Of a DNA stretch of 64,000 bases, positions 53,374 to 62,574 are shown one piece after another. Within the stretch, counting starts at the first letter, position 1; each line of letters starts with the position of its first letter. The stretch spans positions 1-64,000 of the forward strand of contig NZ_JACIFY010000012.1 in the NCBI RefSeq assembly GCF_014197615.1, given 5' to 3'. This DNA comes from Rhizobium esperanzae (lineage in GTDB: Bacteria > Pseudomonadota > Alphaproteobacteria > Rhizobiales > Rhizobiaceae). A model generated the notes under the pieces. It saw only the letters and a list, made by a program, of their open reading frames with translations, was not told the origin of the DNA and did not search any database. Made by a program: the position numbers and the translations under genes.

Positions 53374-55091
53374 CAGTCTTTTCCTTCGAGCGGTGCTGCC
53401 GCTTTCTCTCGCGGAATGACATAGACTTTCAAGGGCAGGGCGCGGCCGCGCACGTTGATTTCACGGCTTTCGATGCCGGAAAGATCGGCGCCGGAGAGGG
53501 TTGCCACCGGTTCGGAGATGACGATTGCCGCCTCGAACTCCTTGGCGGCGCTTTCCAGCCGGCTCGCGACGTTCACGGTATCGCCGATCGCCGTCATGCT
53601 GCGCACCCGCCCATAGCCCATCGTGCCGACGACGGCGGGGCCGGTGTGAATGCCGATTGCGATGCGCAGCGGCAGCGCCAGTTCCTCGGCGAGTTCGGCG
53701 GCGAGTTTCTCGATCTCGGCGACGATTGCCGCAGCCGCTGTGAGCGCCTGGCGGCATGCCTGCTCCGGCGCGGTGTTGAGGCCGAAGAGCGCCATGGCGC
53801 CGTCGCCGATGAACTTGTCGAGCCGCCCGCCCGCCTGCTCCACCGCCTTGCCGATGATGGCGAAATAGCGGTTCAGCAGGAAGACGACATCGAAGGGCAG
53901 GCGGGTTTCCGTCAGCGTGGTGAAATGGCGGATATCGACGAAGAGCACGGCGATCTCACGCTCGCGGCCGGGGCTGGTCTCCTGGCTGTTGGCGGGAAGG
54001 GCGCCTTCGACCGCCGGCACGAGCAGCGGCGCGACCGCGAGGTCGCGGTCGGGGCGCAGTTGGCAGGCGAGCCGGACATCCGGCCCGGCATTGATGCGCC
54101 GCAGCGTCGTCTGTTCCATCTTGTCGGGGGCCGGCAGGGCTTCGTAATCGCCGAGGATCTGCACGCGGCAGGTGGAGCACTGGCCCTTGCCGCCGCAGAC
54201 GGAATAATGCGGCAGGCCACCGAGCCGACTTGCTTCCAGCACCGAGAAGCCGCGCGGCACACGGATCACTTCGCCGCCCGGATAATGCACGGCCACCTGG
54301 TCGAGGCGCTCCTTCAGCTTGCGCCGGGCGCGGGCGACGACGACGATGAGCAGGGAGAGCGAGAAAGCGCCGTAAAGCACGGCGCGGATCTCAGAGACTT
54401 CACGGCCAATCCCGGGGTTCGAGGCGAAATGGCTGTTGACGGTCGCCTTGTAAGGGCTGTTGGCGATGGCCTGCTGGTAGGAGGGGTCGGCGAGCGTGCG
54501 GCCCATTTCGACGAAGCCGAGCAGCGACAGAACCGGTACGAGGATCGCCAGCGCCAGCAACAATGGCGCAAAGCTCGGGTACCAGGGGCGGTAGCGCAGC
54601 CAGAAATGGATGCCGATGCAGCCGTGGATCCATACGGCGAGGACACCGAGCCCCTGGCGCAGGCCGTTCGTCGGGTTCCGGATCCACAGCGTAGTCACGA
54701 CCGTCTCGTAATCGTCGATATAGCCGTAGAGCTCGTGGGCGATGCGCGTGCCGATGACATGATCCATGAGAAGCAGCGGGATCAGCAAGCCGAGCACGAT
54801 CTGCGCCATTTCGCCCTTCGGCATGACCAGGCTGCGGCGCATATAGATGGCGCGCAGCACCAGCGCGATGTGGGTCAGAATCGACGAATAGAAGATGGCG
54901 GTCCCGACCGGATTGCGCCAGATCGCCAGGAAAAGGCGGGCGGCCTTATCGGCGGCGGAGACCGAAATCAGGCCGATCGCATGGTTCGACAAATGCAGCA
55001 GGACGAAGATGAAAATGACCAGGCCGGAACCAAGCCTTGCCCTTCTGATCGAGCGCTCCGAAAAAATCCCTGTGACTGAGGCCGTCGTCAT
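53373..55091 (-). CDS. Adenylate/guanylate cyclase with heme-type membrane anchor and 2Fe-2S ferredoxin domain
   Basis: A 572-residue sensor with three parts. Residues 20-260 hold about six membrane helices with many histidines (His33, His37, His74, His111, His156, His162), in the style of di-heme cytochrome b anchors such as succinate dehydrogenase. Residues 270-350 are a 2Fe-2S ferredoxin domain: Cys299, Cys305, Cys308 and Cys343. Residues 380-560 are a class III cyclase with LFVDIRHFTTL, FIGDGAMALFG and IGDTVNVASRL. The layout suggests electrons from the quinone pool or a ligand set the cyclase activity. Coupled by a one-base overlap to FkbM. Confidence 0.9.
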   Translation of the reverse strand: MTTASVTGIFSERSIRRARLGSGLVIFIFVLLHLSNHAIGLISVSAADKAARLFLAIWRNPVGTAIFYSSILTHIALVLRAIYMRRSLVMPKGEMAQIVLGLLIPLLLMDHVIGTRIAHELYGYIDDYETVVTTLWIRNPTNGLRQGLGVLAVWIHGCIGIHFWLRYRPWYPSFAPLLLALAILVPVLSLLGFVEMGRTLADPSYQQAIANSPYKATVNSHFASNPGIGREVSEIRAVLYGAFSLSLLIVVVARARRKLKERLDQVAVHYPGGEVIRVPRGFSVLEASRLGGLPHYSVCGGKGQCSTCRVQILGDYEALPAPDKMEQTTLRRINAGPDVRLACQLRPDRDLAVAPLLVPAVEGALPANSQETSPGREREIAVLFVDIRHFTTLTETRLPFDVVFLLNRYFAIIGKAVEQAGGRLDKFIGDGAMALFGLNTAPEQACRQALTAAAAIVAEIEKLAAELAEELALPLRIAIGIHTGPAVVGTMGYGRVRSMTAIGDTVNVASRLESAAKEFEAAIVISEPVATLSGADLSGIESREINVRGRALPLKVYVIPREKAAAPLEGKD

Positions 55092-55271
55092 TCATTCCCG
55101 TTCTTGTCGATGCAACCGCGCGCCCATAGAGATTGGCAAAAAGGCGGAATTGTTTCGATCGCGATCACATTCCATATGCTTATGCGCAAGTTTTCGGGAA
55201 ATGGACAATAGCGGAGTTGCGCCGGCGGGCATGCCGGGTGGAAACAGTGTGTCTCCAGGTGAGGGTTGTGG

Positions 55272-56363
55272 ATGCGGGTGGCTTTTTACGCGCCGATGAA
55301 ATCGCCGAACCATCCGGTGCCGTCGGGCGACCGGCTGATGGCGCGGCTGTTGATCCGGGCGCTCGAGCGCGCCGGCCACGAGGTCGAGATCGTGTCCGAA
55401 TTCCGCGCTTATGCCGCGAGCCCGGAGGCGGCAGCGGCGCTCGAACCGGCCATCCGTGCCGAATTGCAGCGGCTGCGGGACAAATGGGCTTGCGGGCCGC
55501 GACCCGAACTCTGGTTCTGCTACCACCCCTATTACAAATCGCCCGATGCTTTCGGGCCGGCGATATCGGCTGAATTGGCCATTCCCTATGTGACGGCGGA
55601 AGCCTCCTATGCGGCCAAGCGCGACAGCACCGGCTGGGCCGCCCAGCAGCAGCGCGTCGGCGAAGCGATCCTGCAGGCGGCGGTCAACATCAGCTTCACC
55701 GAGCGAGACCGGGCAGGGCTTTCCGCCGCCTTTCCGCAGGCCCGGCTTGGCCGCCTGCAACCTTTCATCGACACGGCGCTGTTCGAGACGGTATCGCCGG
55801 CGCCGGACCCGCGCCGGCTGGTGACGGTGGCGATGATGCGGGCGGGCGACAAGATGAAGAGCTATGCGATGCTGGCAAAGGCATTGCGGCTGATCGAAGA
55901 CCGGCCCTGGACGCTTGCCGTCATCGGTGACGGCCCGATGCGCCAGGAGGTGCAGGCGCTGTTTGCCGGCCTTCCCCCGGGCCGCATCGAGTGGCTGGGC
56001 GAGCTGGACGGAGCGGAGATCGCCGGCCTGCTCGGGCGCGGCGGTATGTATGTCTGGCCGGGCTGCGGCGAGGCTTACGGGCTTGCCTATCTGGAAGCCC
56101 AGGCCGCCGGCCTGCCTGTCGTGGCACAGGAAACGGCGGGCGTGCCTTCCGTGGTCGAGGCCGAGGTGACCGGCCTGCTGACCCGGGATGGCGACATTGC
56201 TGCCTATGCCGGGGCCGTGGCTGCCTTGCTTGACGATGGAGAGCGGCGAGACGCCATGGGGCAGGCGGCGCAGCGCTTCGTGCTCGAGGAGCGCTCGCTG
56301 GCGGTGGCGGCGGAACGACTGGACGGAATTTTGCGGGACCATGCGGGAACAGGAGTGAAGTGA
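55272..56363 (+). CDS. Glycosyltransferase family 4
   Basis: A 363-residue GT-B enzyme. The N-terminus MRVAFYAPMKSPNHPVPSGD leads to a Rossmann half, and the donor half has GEAYGLAYLEAQAAGLPVVAQETAGVPSVVE, with the two Glu of the family's EX7E. ATG at 55272 with GAGGG before it; a TTG two codons earlier is less likely. Its stop region overlaps the start of the deacetylase-like gene, so they form a pair that makes or trims a saccharide. Divergent from the ferredoxin cyclase. Confidence 0.88.
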   Translation: MRVAFYAPMKSPNHPVPSGDRLMARLLIRALERAGHEVEIVSEFRAYAASPEAAAALEPAIRAELQRLRDKWACGPRPELWFCYHPYYKSPDAFGPAISAELAIPYVTAEASYAAKRDSTGWAAQQQRVGEAILQAAVNISFTERDRAGLSAAFPQARLGRLQPFIDTALFETVSPAPDPRRLVTVAMMRAGDKMKSYAMLAKALRLIEDRPWTLAVIGDGPMRQEVQALFAGLPPGRIEWLGELDGAEIAGLLGRGGMYVWPGCGEAYGLAYLEAQAAGLPVVAQETAGVPSVVEAEVTGLLTRDGDIAAYAGAVAALLDDGERRDAMGQAAQRFVLEERSLAVAAERLDGILRDHAGTGVK

Positions 56364-57115
56364 TGACCGATCGGATGGACGACTGGGAGCCGCTGCGCCG
56401 CGAACTCGACCGCTGGCAGGCCGCCGGCCGGGTGGTGCGGTTCTGGCTGCGGGACGATGATGCCATCGAGCCGACGCCGGCGCTTGAAACGCTGCTGGCG
56501 CTGGCGGGGGAAAGCAGGGTTCCGCTGACGCTTGCCGTCATTCCCGGCCTGACCGGCGAGGCTCTGGCGGCGCGGCTGGCGGCGGAGGCAGGCGTGACTG
56601 TCGCCGTGCACGGCTGGTCGCACACGAACCATGCCGGGCCGGAGGCCAAGAAGCAGGAACTCGGCGGCGAGCGGCCGGCAGACGTCGTGCTCGGCGAGTT
56701 GCGCGAAGGGTTGCGGCTGCTGGAGCGGCTGCATCCGGCCCGCTTCCAGCGGCTGCTGGTGCCGCCGTGGAACCGCATCCACGCGGCCCTTATCCCGGCA
56801 CTGCCGGGGCTTGGTTTTGCGGCGCTGTCGGTCTATGGGCGGGCAAGGCAGGGCGGCCCGATGCCGCTGCTCAACACCCATGTCGACATCATCGACTGGC
56901 ACGGCACGCGCGGCGGACGCGGCGAGGCGGAACTGGTGGCCGAGCTGGTGGCCGAGCTGCATGACCGCTTTGCCGGCAATGACGAGCCGATCGGCGTGCT
57001 CACCCACCATCTGGTGCATGACGCCGCCGCCTGGGATTTCCTGTCGGCCTTGTTTGTCATGACGGGCCGGCATCCTGCCGTCCGCTGGTCATCGGCATCG
57101 GCGCTTCTAAGATAG
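56363..57115 (+). CDS. Polysaccharide deacetylase-like protein
   Basis: A 250-residue cytoplasmic protein that reads like the NodB/polysaccharide deacetylase fold: VVRFWLRDDDAIEPTPAL holds the Asp pair at the first motif and VAVHGWSHTNHAGP the His-x3-His metal site. A later block (LLVPPWNRIHAAL) matches the third motif. It may remove acetyl groups from a sugar made by the upstream GT4. Start overlaps with the GT4 stop. No signal peptide. Confidence 0.82.
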   Translation: MTDRMDDWEPLRRELDRWQAAGRVVRFWLRDDDAIEPTPALETLLALAGESRVPLTLAVIPGLTGEALAARLAAEAGVTVAVHGWSHTNHAGPEAKKQELGGERPADVVLGELREGLRLLERLHPARFQRLLVPPWNRIHAALIPALPGLGFAALSVYGRARQGGPMPLLNTHVDIIDWHGTRGGRGEAELVAELVAELHDRFAGNDEPIGVLTHHLVHDAAAWDFLSALFVMTGRHPAVRWSSASALLR

Positions 57116-57222
57116 AAGGGGATCAAAGCGCCTGGGAAATTCTCGGATGAGGGCGGCGACAACGCCGGCGACGGCGATCCGGCGATGCCGGACGAGGGCG
57201 GCCATCGGGCGCCCGCCGCCGC

Positions 57223-57597
57223 TCACCTGCGGTCTTCCTCATATTGCTCGGCGCCTTCCACCGGCCGCAGCCACGCTTCGCGGCGCTTGATCCAGAGTTC
57301 GTAGCCCGGCACGAGCGGCGTCGGGGCTTCGGAGAGGATGCCGAGCTTGATCTCCGCCTCTACGGCATCGGCGGAAAACAGCCGCGAGCCGCAGCCGGTG
57401 CAGAAATGCCGGCCTTGGAACGCGCCGGTTTCCCCCGTGTGCTCGAATTGGCCGGCGGGCCAGATCCCATAGAAGGTAAAGGCCGAACCGCTGTCCTTCC
57501 TGCAATCGGTGCAATGACAGATCCCGACGCGCAAAGGCTCGCCCCGAACGGAAAGCTGCACCTGGCCGCAAAGGCATTGTCCGGAAAACACGGTCAT
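57223..57597 (-). CDS. GFA-family zinc protein (glutathione-dependent formaldehyde-activating type)
   Basis: A 124-residue protein with the GFA metal pattern: CLCGQV, CHCTDCRKDSG and FCTGCGSRLFS, all seven cysteines present. Founding member Gfa speeds the reaction of formaldehyde with glutathione, but most relatives have other or unknown roles. Cytoplasmic, single gene, in convergent orientation to the deacetylase-like gene. Confidence 0.9.
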   Translation of the reverse strand: MTVFSGQCLCGQVQLSVRGEPLRVGICHCTDCRKDSGSAFTFYGIWPAGQFEHTGETGAFQGRHFCTGCGSRLFSADAVEAEIKLGILSEAPTPLVPGYELWIKRREAWLRPVEGAEQYEEDRR

Positions 57598-57658
57598 GGC
57601 TGTCCCCGTTTCATTGATCTCGCGCGGGGGAAACGGTCTGGCTCGGCATCCGTTCCGC

Positions 57659-57711
57659 AGAGCATGTCGCGCAAAATGTGCGAGACTACGAAAGATCGCG
57701 ACGCGCTTTAG
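57659..57711. repeat. Shortened copy of the repeat at 8530-8635
   Basis: AGAGCATGTCGCGCAAAA at the left and GAAAGATCGCGACGCGCTTTAG at the right (the latter in parts) match the two ends of the 8530-8635 element in the opposite orientation; the middle is deleted. The stop of the metallo-hydrolase lies inside the element (57708-57710), so the insertion or deletion formed the end of that gene. Confidence 0.7.
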
Positions 57712-58538
57712 ATCACAACGGTCTGGTTGTCGCGGGCGGCGAAGGATTCGGGGAAGGCGGCCTGCGCCTTGGCTTCCATCTCAGCCAGCTGTTCGTCGGT
57801 GCGCGAGGGGGCGTGGTGGAACAGGGCGAAGCGCTTGGCGCCCGCCATCCTTGCCAGCTCGGTGCCGTGCTCCCAGGTCGAATGGCCGAAGCCCTTGAAA
57901 CGCTGCATCTCGTCTTCATTGTAAGTGCAGTCGTAGACGACGAGATCGGCGCCTTGCATCATCTCCAGCGAGACCGGGTCGTGGCTGCCGGGAATATGCT
58001 CGATGTCGTAGATCAGCGCGACCGAACGGCCCTGCCACTCGACGCGATAGCCGATGGCGCCGCCCGGATGGTTCAGCATGAAGGTCTTGATCGTGACGCC
58101 CTTGTGGGGCGTCAGCACCTGGCCGGGGTGGAAGTCGCTGAAATTCATCGTCGCCTGGCAGATGTCGGTTTTGACAGGAAACCAGGGCGGGCTGATGAAC
58201 TGCTCGACCATTTCCCGCGTGCTCATCTTGCCGTCGAGATGGCCCGACCAGATGTTGACGTTGATCGAGGGATAATAGATCGCCTTGAAGAAGGGCAGGC
58301 CGATAATGTGATCGTAGTGGCAGTGGCTGAAGAACAGGTCGACATCGCTGACACCGTCGGCGAGCAGTGACAGCCCCGCCTCACGCAGGCCGGAGCCCGC
58401 GTCGAAGATCATCCGATGTTTTCCGCAGCGAATTTCGATGCAGGACGTGTTACCGCCGTAGCGGTCGAACTCGGGGCCGGATACGGGAATACTGCCGCGG
58501 ACGCCCCAAAATTTTACCTGAAACAGTTCTGTCGTCAT
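57708..58538 (-). CDS. Metallo-beta-lactamase-fold hydrolase
   Basis: A 276-residue protein of the RNase Z/PhnP-like branch. The metal motif is FSHCHYDHIIG, with further ligands in LNHPGGAIGYRVE, IYDIEHIPGS and HGTELARM. The N-terminus VKFWGVRGSIPVSG is typical of this subgroup, often cyclic phosphodiesterases. Its place beside cyclase genes makes a cyclic-nucleotide or cyclic-phosphate substrate thinkable, but there is no direct evidence. ATG at 58538 behind GAAGAAAG. Cytoplasmic. Confidence 0.88.
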   Translation of the reverse strand: MTTELFQVKFWGVRGSIPVSGPEFDRYGGNTSCIEIRCGKHRMIFDAGSGLREAGLSLLADGVSDVDLFFSHCHYDHIIGLPFFKAIYYPSINVNIWSGHLDGKMSTREMVEQFISPPWFPVKTDICQATMNFSDFHPGQVLTPHKGVTIKTFMLNHPGGAIGYRVEWQGRSVALIYDIEHIPGSHDPVSLEMMQGADLVVYDCTYNEDEMQRFKGFGHSTWEHGTELARMAGAKRFALFHHAPSRTDEQLAEMEAKAQAAFPESFAARDNQTVVI

Positions 58539-59034
58539 CTTTCTTCAAACCGGCCTTCCCGCATCGCCATCGTAATCATAGTTCACCTCGATGCGAAGCA
58601 GCAGAATTCCACGGGTTTGCCTGTGCCCCCTTTCATTCTCCTCACCGCTAGCGGAAGAAGGAGTAGATTTTCCTAAGCAATCGGCTTTCGCGTCGGAAAG
58701 CAACCCAGTATGGTTGGTTTTCGGTAAACGGGCTGCTGGGGCGGGACAATTTTCCCGTAACTCATGCCTATTAGATGGTTGCGTGCGATTGAAAAAACAA
58801 TTGCCGCCGCTCCAAGTCCCAATCCTCCCTGTCAAGCCGGCCGCGCTGAAGGCCTCTCAGATGATTTTGAAGGCCGGGCGCGTGTCGGTGCAGCGCGGGT
58901 AGATTTCCCCGGCTTCAATACCGGCAGAAATCCGTATCATATGAGAAAATTGTGCTGGCTCCGGCACGAATGTTTGCTTGCTTAGCGTTGCCGAAAGGCG
59001 ATATATCCGACGATATCGGAAATATAAGAGACTC
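58539..59034. other. Roughly 500-base gap
   Basis: No gene is seen. The right end holds the operator-like dyad at 59006-59020 and the promoter for the GntR pair; the left end holds the promoter of the metallo-hydrolase. Short plus-strand frames here have no good starts or family resemblance. Confidence 0.5.
59006..59020. promoter_or_regulatory. Small dyad before the GntR pair, possible operator
   Basis: TCCGA, five bases (CGATA), TCGGA: perfect five-base arms 15 bases before the ATG of the first GntR gene. GntR/FadR-type repressors often use short dyads like this near their own start. Confidence 0.45.
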
Positions 59035-59706
59035 ATGATGCTGCAGCCTGTCGTGAACGAGACCATTGCCGAGAGCAGCTACAGGCGGATTCGGGCCGAT
59101 ATCATTTTCGGGCGGCTGGCGCCCGGACAAAAATTGAAGCTGGACAGCCTGAAGGAGTCCTACGAGACCAGCATCAGCACGCTGAGAGAGGTGCTGAACC
59201 GGCTGTCCTCCGAGGGTCTCGTCGTTGCCGAGGGGCAGAAAGGCTTCGAAGTTTCGCCGGTGTCGGTGTCCGATCTCAAGGAGACGGCGGCGATGAGGCT
59301 GCTGCTGGAGACGCATGCCCTGGAGCAGTCCTTTGCGCGCGGAGACGTGGAATGGGAGGCGCCGCTGGTCTCGGCCCATTACAAACTGGCGCGGATGGAG
59401 CAGGTGATGGCGTCAGGCGATACCAGCCGGGCCGAGGACTGGAAGCGTTACGACTGGGAGTTCCACCAGGCCCTGATATCGGCCTGCGGATCGAAATTGC
59501 TGATGGAAACGCACGCGGCGATCTTTGACAGATATCTCAGATACCAGATGGTTGCCTTATCCTACCGCGGCGATGTCGCGGCCAATGAACACCAGCAGCT
59601 TTTGGATGCGGCGCTGCGACGGGATGCGGAGACGGCCAAGCGCGTGCTTGTCCTGCATATTCAAGGCGGGGTCGAACATGCCCTGGCGCGCGGGACTTTG
59701 AAATAG
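59035..59706 (+). CDS. GntR-family regulator, FCD (FadR-like) subgroup, copy 1
   Basis: A 223-residue regulator. The winged HTH is in residues 8-75 (IRADIIFGRLAPGQKLKLDSLKESY, ISTLREVLNRLSSEGLV) and the FCD ligand domain follows (LLLETHALEQSF, YDWEFHQALISAC), with the Asp/His residues that bind a metal or organic acid. ATG at 59035 with AAGAGA before it. The next gene is a paralogue; the two agree along their length, by eye in nearly half of positions. Probably controls the dehydroshikimate gene and itself. Confidence 0.9.
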   Translation: MMLQPVVNETIAESSYRRIRADIIFGRLAPGQKLKLDSLKESYETSISTLREVLNRLSSEGLVVAEGQKGFEVSPVSVSDLKETAAMRLLLETHALEQSFARGDVEWEAPLVSAHYKLARMEQVMASGDTSRAEDWKRYDWEFHQALISACGSKLLMETHAAIFDRYLRYQMVALSYRGDVAANEHQQLLDAALRRDAETAKRVLVLHIQGGVEHALARGTLK

Positions 59707-59744
59707 CACCACAGGGAATGCATCTCGGCAAAGCAGGAAAAGCC

Positions 59745-60419
59745 ATGCTCACGCAAGTCCACGACCCGGCTGAAACAGTCAGCGATATCGTCTTCCGGCA
59801 GATCCGCGAGGATATCATATCGGGCACATTGCCGCCGGGGGCCAAGATCAAGCTGGAGCAGGCCAAGGAACGCTACTCGATCGGCATTTCGTCGCTGCGC
59901 GAAATTCTGAGCCGCCTGACCACGGAGAACCTTGTCGTCGCCGAAGGGCAGCGTGGTTTTGAAGTCAGCCCCGCATCGCGGCGGGAACTGCTGGAGCTTG
60001 CCGATCTGAGGATCGTGCTGGAAACGCATGCGATCGGCCTCGCCTTCGCGGCGGGAAATCTCGAATGGGAGGGGCGCATCGTCGCTGCCCATCACCGGCT
60101 GGCTGCTGCCGAGCGCAAGCTGCTGGCGGGCGACGTGTCGCGCACGGTCGACTGGGTCCGCTACGATTGGGAATTCCACCAGGCGATTGTCTCGGCCTGC
60201 AATTCCGTCACGCTGATGGCGACACTGTCCTCCGTCTTCGACCGTTTTCTGCGCTACCACATGCTGGCCGAAAGCTTTCGCGGCAAGCCTGTCGTCGACG
60301 ACCACAGGCTCTTGTTCGAACTGTCCCTTCGACGCGATGTCGCCGGCGCCACCGAGGTGGTCAGGCGGCATGTTCAAAGCGGCGTGGAACATGTGCTCAA
60401 GAGCGGCCGAATTCCGTAG
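59745..60419 (+). CDS. GntR-family regulator, FCD subgroup, copy 2
   Basis: A 224-residue paralogue of the gene to its left. Blocks shared in the same order include VAEGQRGFEVSP, LETHA, YDWEFHQAIVSAC and RRHVQSGVEHVL (copy 1: VAEGQKGFEVSP, LETHA, YDWEFHQALISAC, LHIQGGVEHAL). The ATG at 59745 follows CAGGAAAA; another ATG at 59718 is possible. Converges on the dehydroshikimate-dehydratase-like gene. Copies may respond to different ligands or form mixed dimers. Confidence 0.9.
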   Translation: MLTQVHDPAETVSDIVFRQIREDIISGTLPPGAKIKLEQAKERYSIGISSLREILSRLTTENLVVAEGQRGFEVSPASRRELLELADLRIVLETHAIGLAFAAGNLEWEGRIVAAHHRLAAAERKLLAGDVSRTVDWVRYDWEFHQAIVSACNSVTLMATLSSVFDRFLRYHMLAESFRGKPVVDDHRLLFELSLRRDVAGATEVVRRHVQSGVEHVLKSGRIP

Positions 60420-60456
60420 AACAGCTTGATACCGCGGCATCATGCTTGAACTGAGT

Positions 60457-62352
60457 TCAATAGGCGTCCTTCGGAATGCCTTCCGGGCGCATCTGTCTTT
60501 TCAGCGCGGCAATCCGGAAAATCGCGTTCGGCGCGCCATAGCCGCGATAGCCGCGCCGCTCGACGATTTCGAAAAAGAAACCCTCTCCATAGGTGCCGCT
60601 GTAGAGCTGGAAATATTCGCCATGCTCGTCCCGGTCATAGAGAATGTTCTCCGCCTTCAGCTGCTCGGTCATGACAGGATCGAGCCCGAAGCGTGCCTCG
60701 ACGTCGTCGTAATAGTTCGGCGAGATGTGCAGCGGCCTGAAACCGCAGGCGCGAAGTTTTTCGGCGGTGGCGAAGATGTCATCGGTTGAAAATGCCAGGT
60801 GCTGGATTCCGGACCCGAATTTCTCGGCAATGAAATGTCCCGCCAGGGTGCGGCGATTTTCGGCGCCGTTCATGGTGATGCGCAGCGCGCCCGACCGGTT
60901 CTCGACGACCTGGCTGCGCACCACCCCGGCGGGGTCGATGATGTCGACCATCGGGGTCTTATGGGTCTCGAAGATCGAGGTGTAGAACAGAAGCCAGGTG
61001 AGCATTTCGTCGTAGCCGACCGTCTGGGCGACGTGGTCGACGCGCAAAAGGCCGGCGGATGCCATGCCGCTCTCATCATTGACCGGCCGGAAATCGATTT
61101 CGGAAAAGCGGCCCAAGGCGCTCTTGTCGTCGATGAGGTAGATGATGCCGCCACCCACGCCGCGAATGGCCGGCAGCTCGAGCTCGCCGTCGGCGGCAGG
61201 CTGGACGAAGGGTTCGGCATCGAGCGCAAGGGCGCGTTCATAGGCTTTTGCCGCATCGTCGACATCGAGCGCGATGGCATAGGCAAAGGTGCCGTGCACG
61301 GCGTAGGCGGCGTTGGCAAATCCCGCCTGGTCGACATTGACGAGGATGCGGATTTCGCCCTGCTCGAACAGCGAGACTTTTTTGGTGCGGTGGACGGCGG
61401 TCTGTTTGAAGCCGAGGGTGCGCAGCAATGCCACCAGTTCGACCTCGTCCTGTTCGTCGGTGGCAAACTCCACGAAGCCGACGCCTTGAACGGCCGCTCT
61501 TTCCGGCATCGCCGCCCCGGCCATGCTGCCGGTGCCGAGATGGCGCCGCACCTGGTCGCCGAGATAGATCAGCGAGCGGTGGCCATCGGCAGCAATCGCA
61601 CGCGACAGGCCGCCTCGAAACTGGTCGTTGAAGATCTCCAGGGAGAAATACCCGTCGTAACCGGTGGCGGCGACGGCTTCGGTGAAGGCCGTAACGGGAA
61701 GGTCGCCTTCTCCCGGCATGTTGCGGAAGTGGCGGCTCCAGTAGAGCAGGTCCATGTCTATATCAGGCGCATCGGCAAGCTGGACGATGAAGATCTTCTC
61801 CTTGGGAATCGAGCGGATGGAATTGACGTCGATCTTGCGTGACAAGGTGTGGAAGCCGTCGAGGATAAGGCCGACATTCGGATGATCGGCGCGCCGTACG
61901 ATCTCCCAGGCGTCGCGGTGGTCGCTGATATGGCGGCCCCAGGCGAGCGCCTCGTAACCCACGCGCAGTCCACGCCGGGCGGCGCGCTCGCCGAGTTCGC
62001 GGAAATCCTCAGCCGCCCGATCGATGCCGCCCAAGGCTGCCGGCGAGACGTTCGAGCAGACGAGCACCAGATCCGTTCCGAGCTGCTGCATCACGTCGAA
62101 TTTTCGTTCGGCGCGATCGAAGGTGCGGCTTCGCAGCGGCTCCGGCATGCTCTCGAAATCCCGGAACGGCTGAAACAGGGTGATCTCAAGGCCATGGTCG
62201 CGCACGAGTTTGCCGACGTCGGCCGGGCTTCCGTCGAATGCCAGGAAATCGTTTTCGAAAATCTCGACGCCGTCGAAGCCCGCTCGGGCAATCGCCTCGA
62301 GCTTTTCCGGCAGTTCGCCGCTGATCGTCACAGTCGCAATCGAGGTCTTCAT
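60457..62352 (-). CDS. 3-dehydroshikimate dehydratase-like fusion (sugar isomerase-like domain plus HPPD-like domain)
   Basis: A 631-residue two-domain protein. Residues 1-280 are a TIM-barrel of the xylose-isomerase-like group (FDGVEIFENDFLAFDG, GYEALAWGRHISDHRDAWEIV, GLILDGFHTLSRK), with the metal Glu/Asp/His set; residues 290-631 are a 4-hydroxyphenylpyruvate-dioxygenase-like fold with VDHVAQTV, GIQHLAFSTDD and FFFEIVERR, which hold the His-His-Glu triad. This is the layout of QsuB, which turns 3-dehydroshikimate to protocatechuate. ATG at 62352. With aroQ nearby it supports quinate/shikimate use. Divergent from the solute-binding gene. Confidence 0.88.
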   Translation of the reverse strand: MKTSIATVTISGELPEKLEAIARAGFDGVEIFENDFLAFDGSPADVGKLVRDHGLEITLFQPFRDFESMPEPLRSRTFDRAERKFDVMQQLGTDLVLVCSNVSPAALGGIDRAAEDFRELGERAARRGLRVGYEALAWGRHISDHRDAWEIVRRADHPNVGLILDGFHTLSRKIDVNSIRSIPKEKIFIVQLADAPDIDMDLLYWSRHFRNMPGEGDLPVTAFTEAVAATGYDGYFSLEIFNDQFRGGLSRAIAADGHRSLIYLGDQVRRHLGTGSMAGAAMPERAAVQGVGFVEFATDEQDEVELVALLRTLGFKQTAVHRTKKVSLFEQGEIRILVNVDQAGFANAAYAVHGTFAYAIALDVDDAAKAYERALALDAEPFVQPAADGELELPAIRGVGGGIIYLIDDKSALGRFSEIDFRPVNDESGMASAGLLRVDHVAQTVGYDEMLTWLLFYTSIFETHKTPMVDIIDPAGVVRSQVVENRSGALRITMNGAENRRTLAGHFIAEKFGSGIQHLAFSTDDIFATAEKLRACGFRPLHISPNYYDDVEARFGLDPVMTEQLKAENILYDRDEHGEYFQLYSGTYGEGFFFEIVERRGYRGYGAPNAIFRIAALKRQMRPEGIPKDAY

Positions 62353-62574
62353 ATCAAAGCCCTTTCGGTATCCGCACCGCACGCAGGGGAAAATCGCTCT
62401 CATCTATTATTGCAAATGTCGTGAGAAATTAAAATAGCTGGTCGTATCCTAAACTCTCAGATGATTTCGAAAAACTCTGTTGATTTTGGTGTCATGCTCT
62501 GGCAATCATTGCCTCCACAGTCAAAAGGTGAGGTGGCTGTCCGGTCCATCGACCGTCAAAGGAGGAGGAATTCC

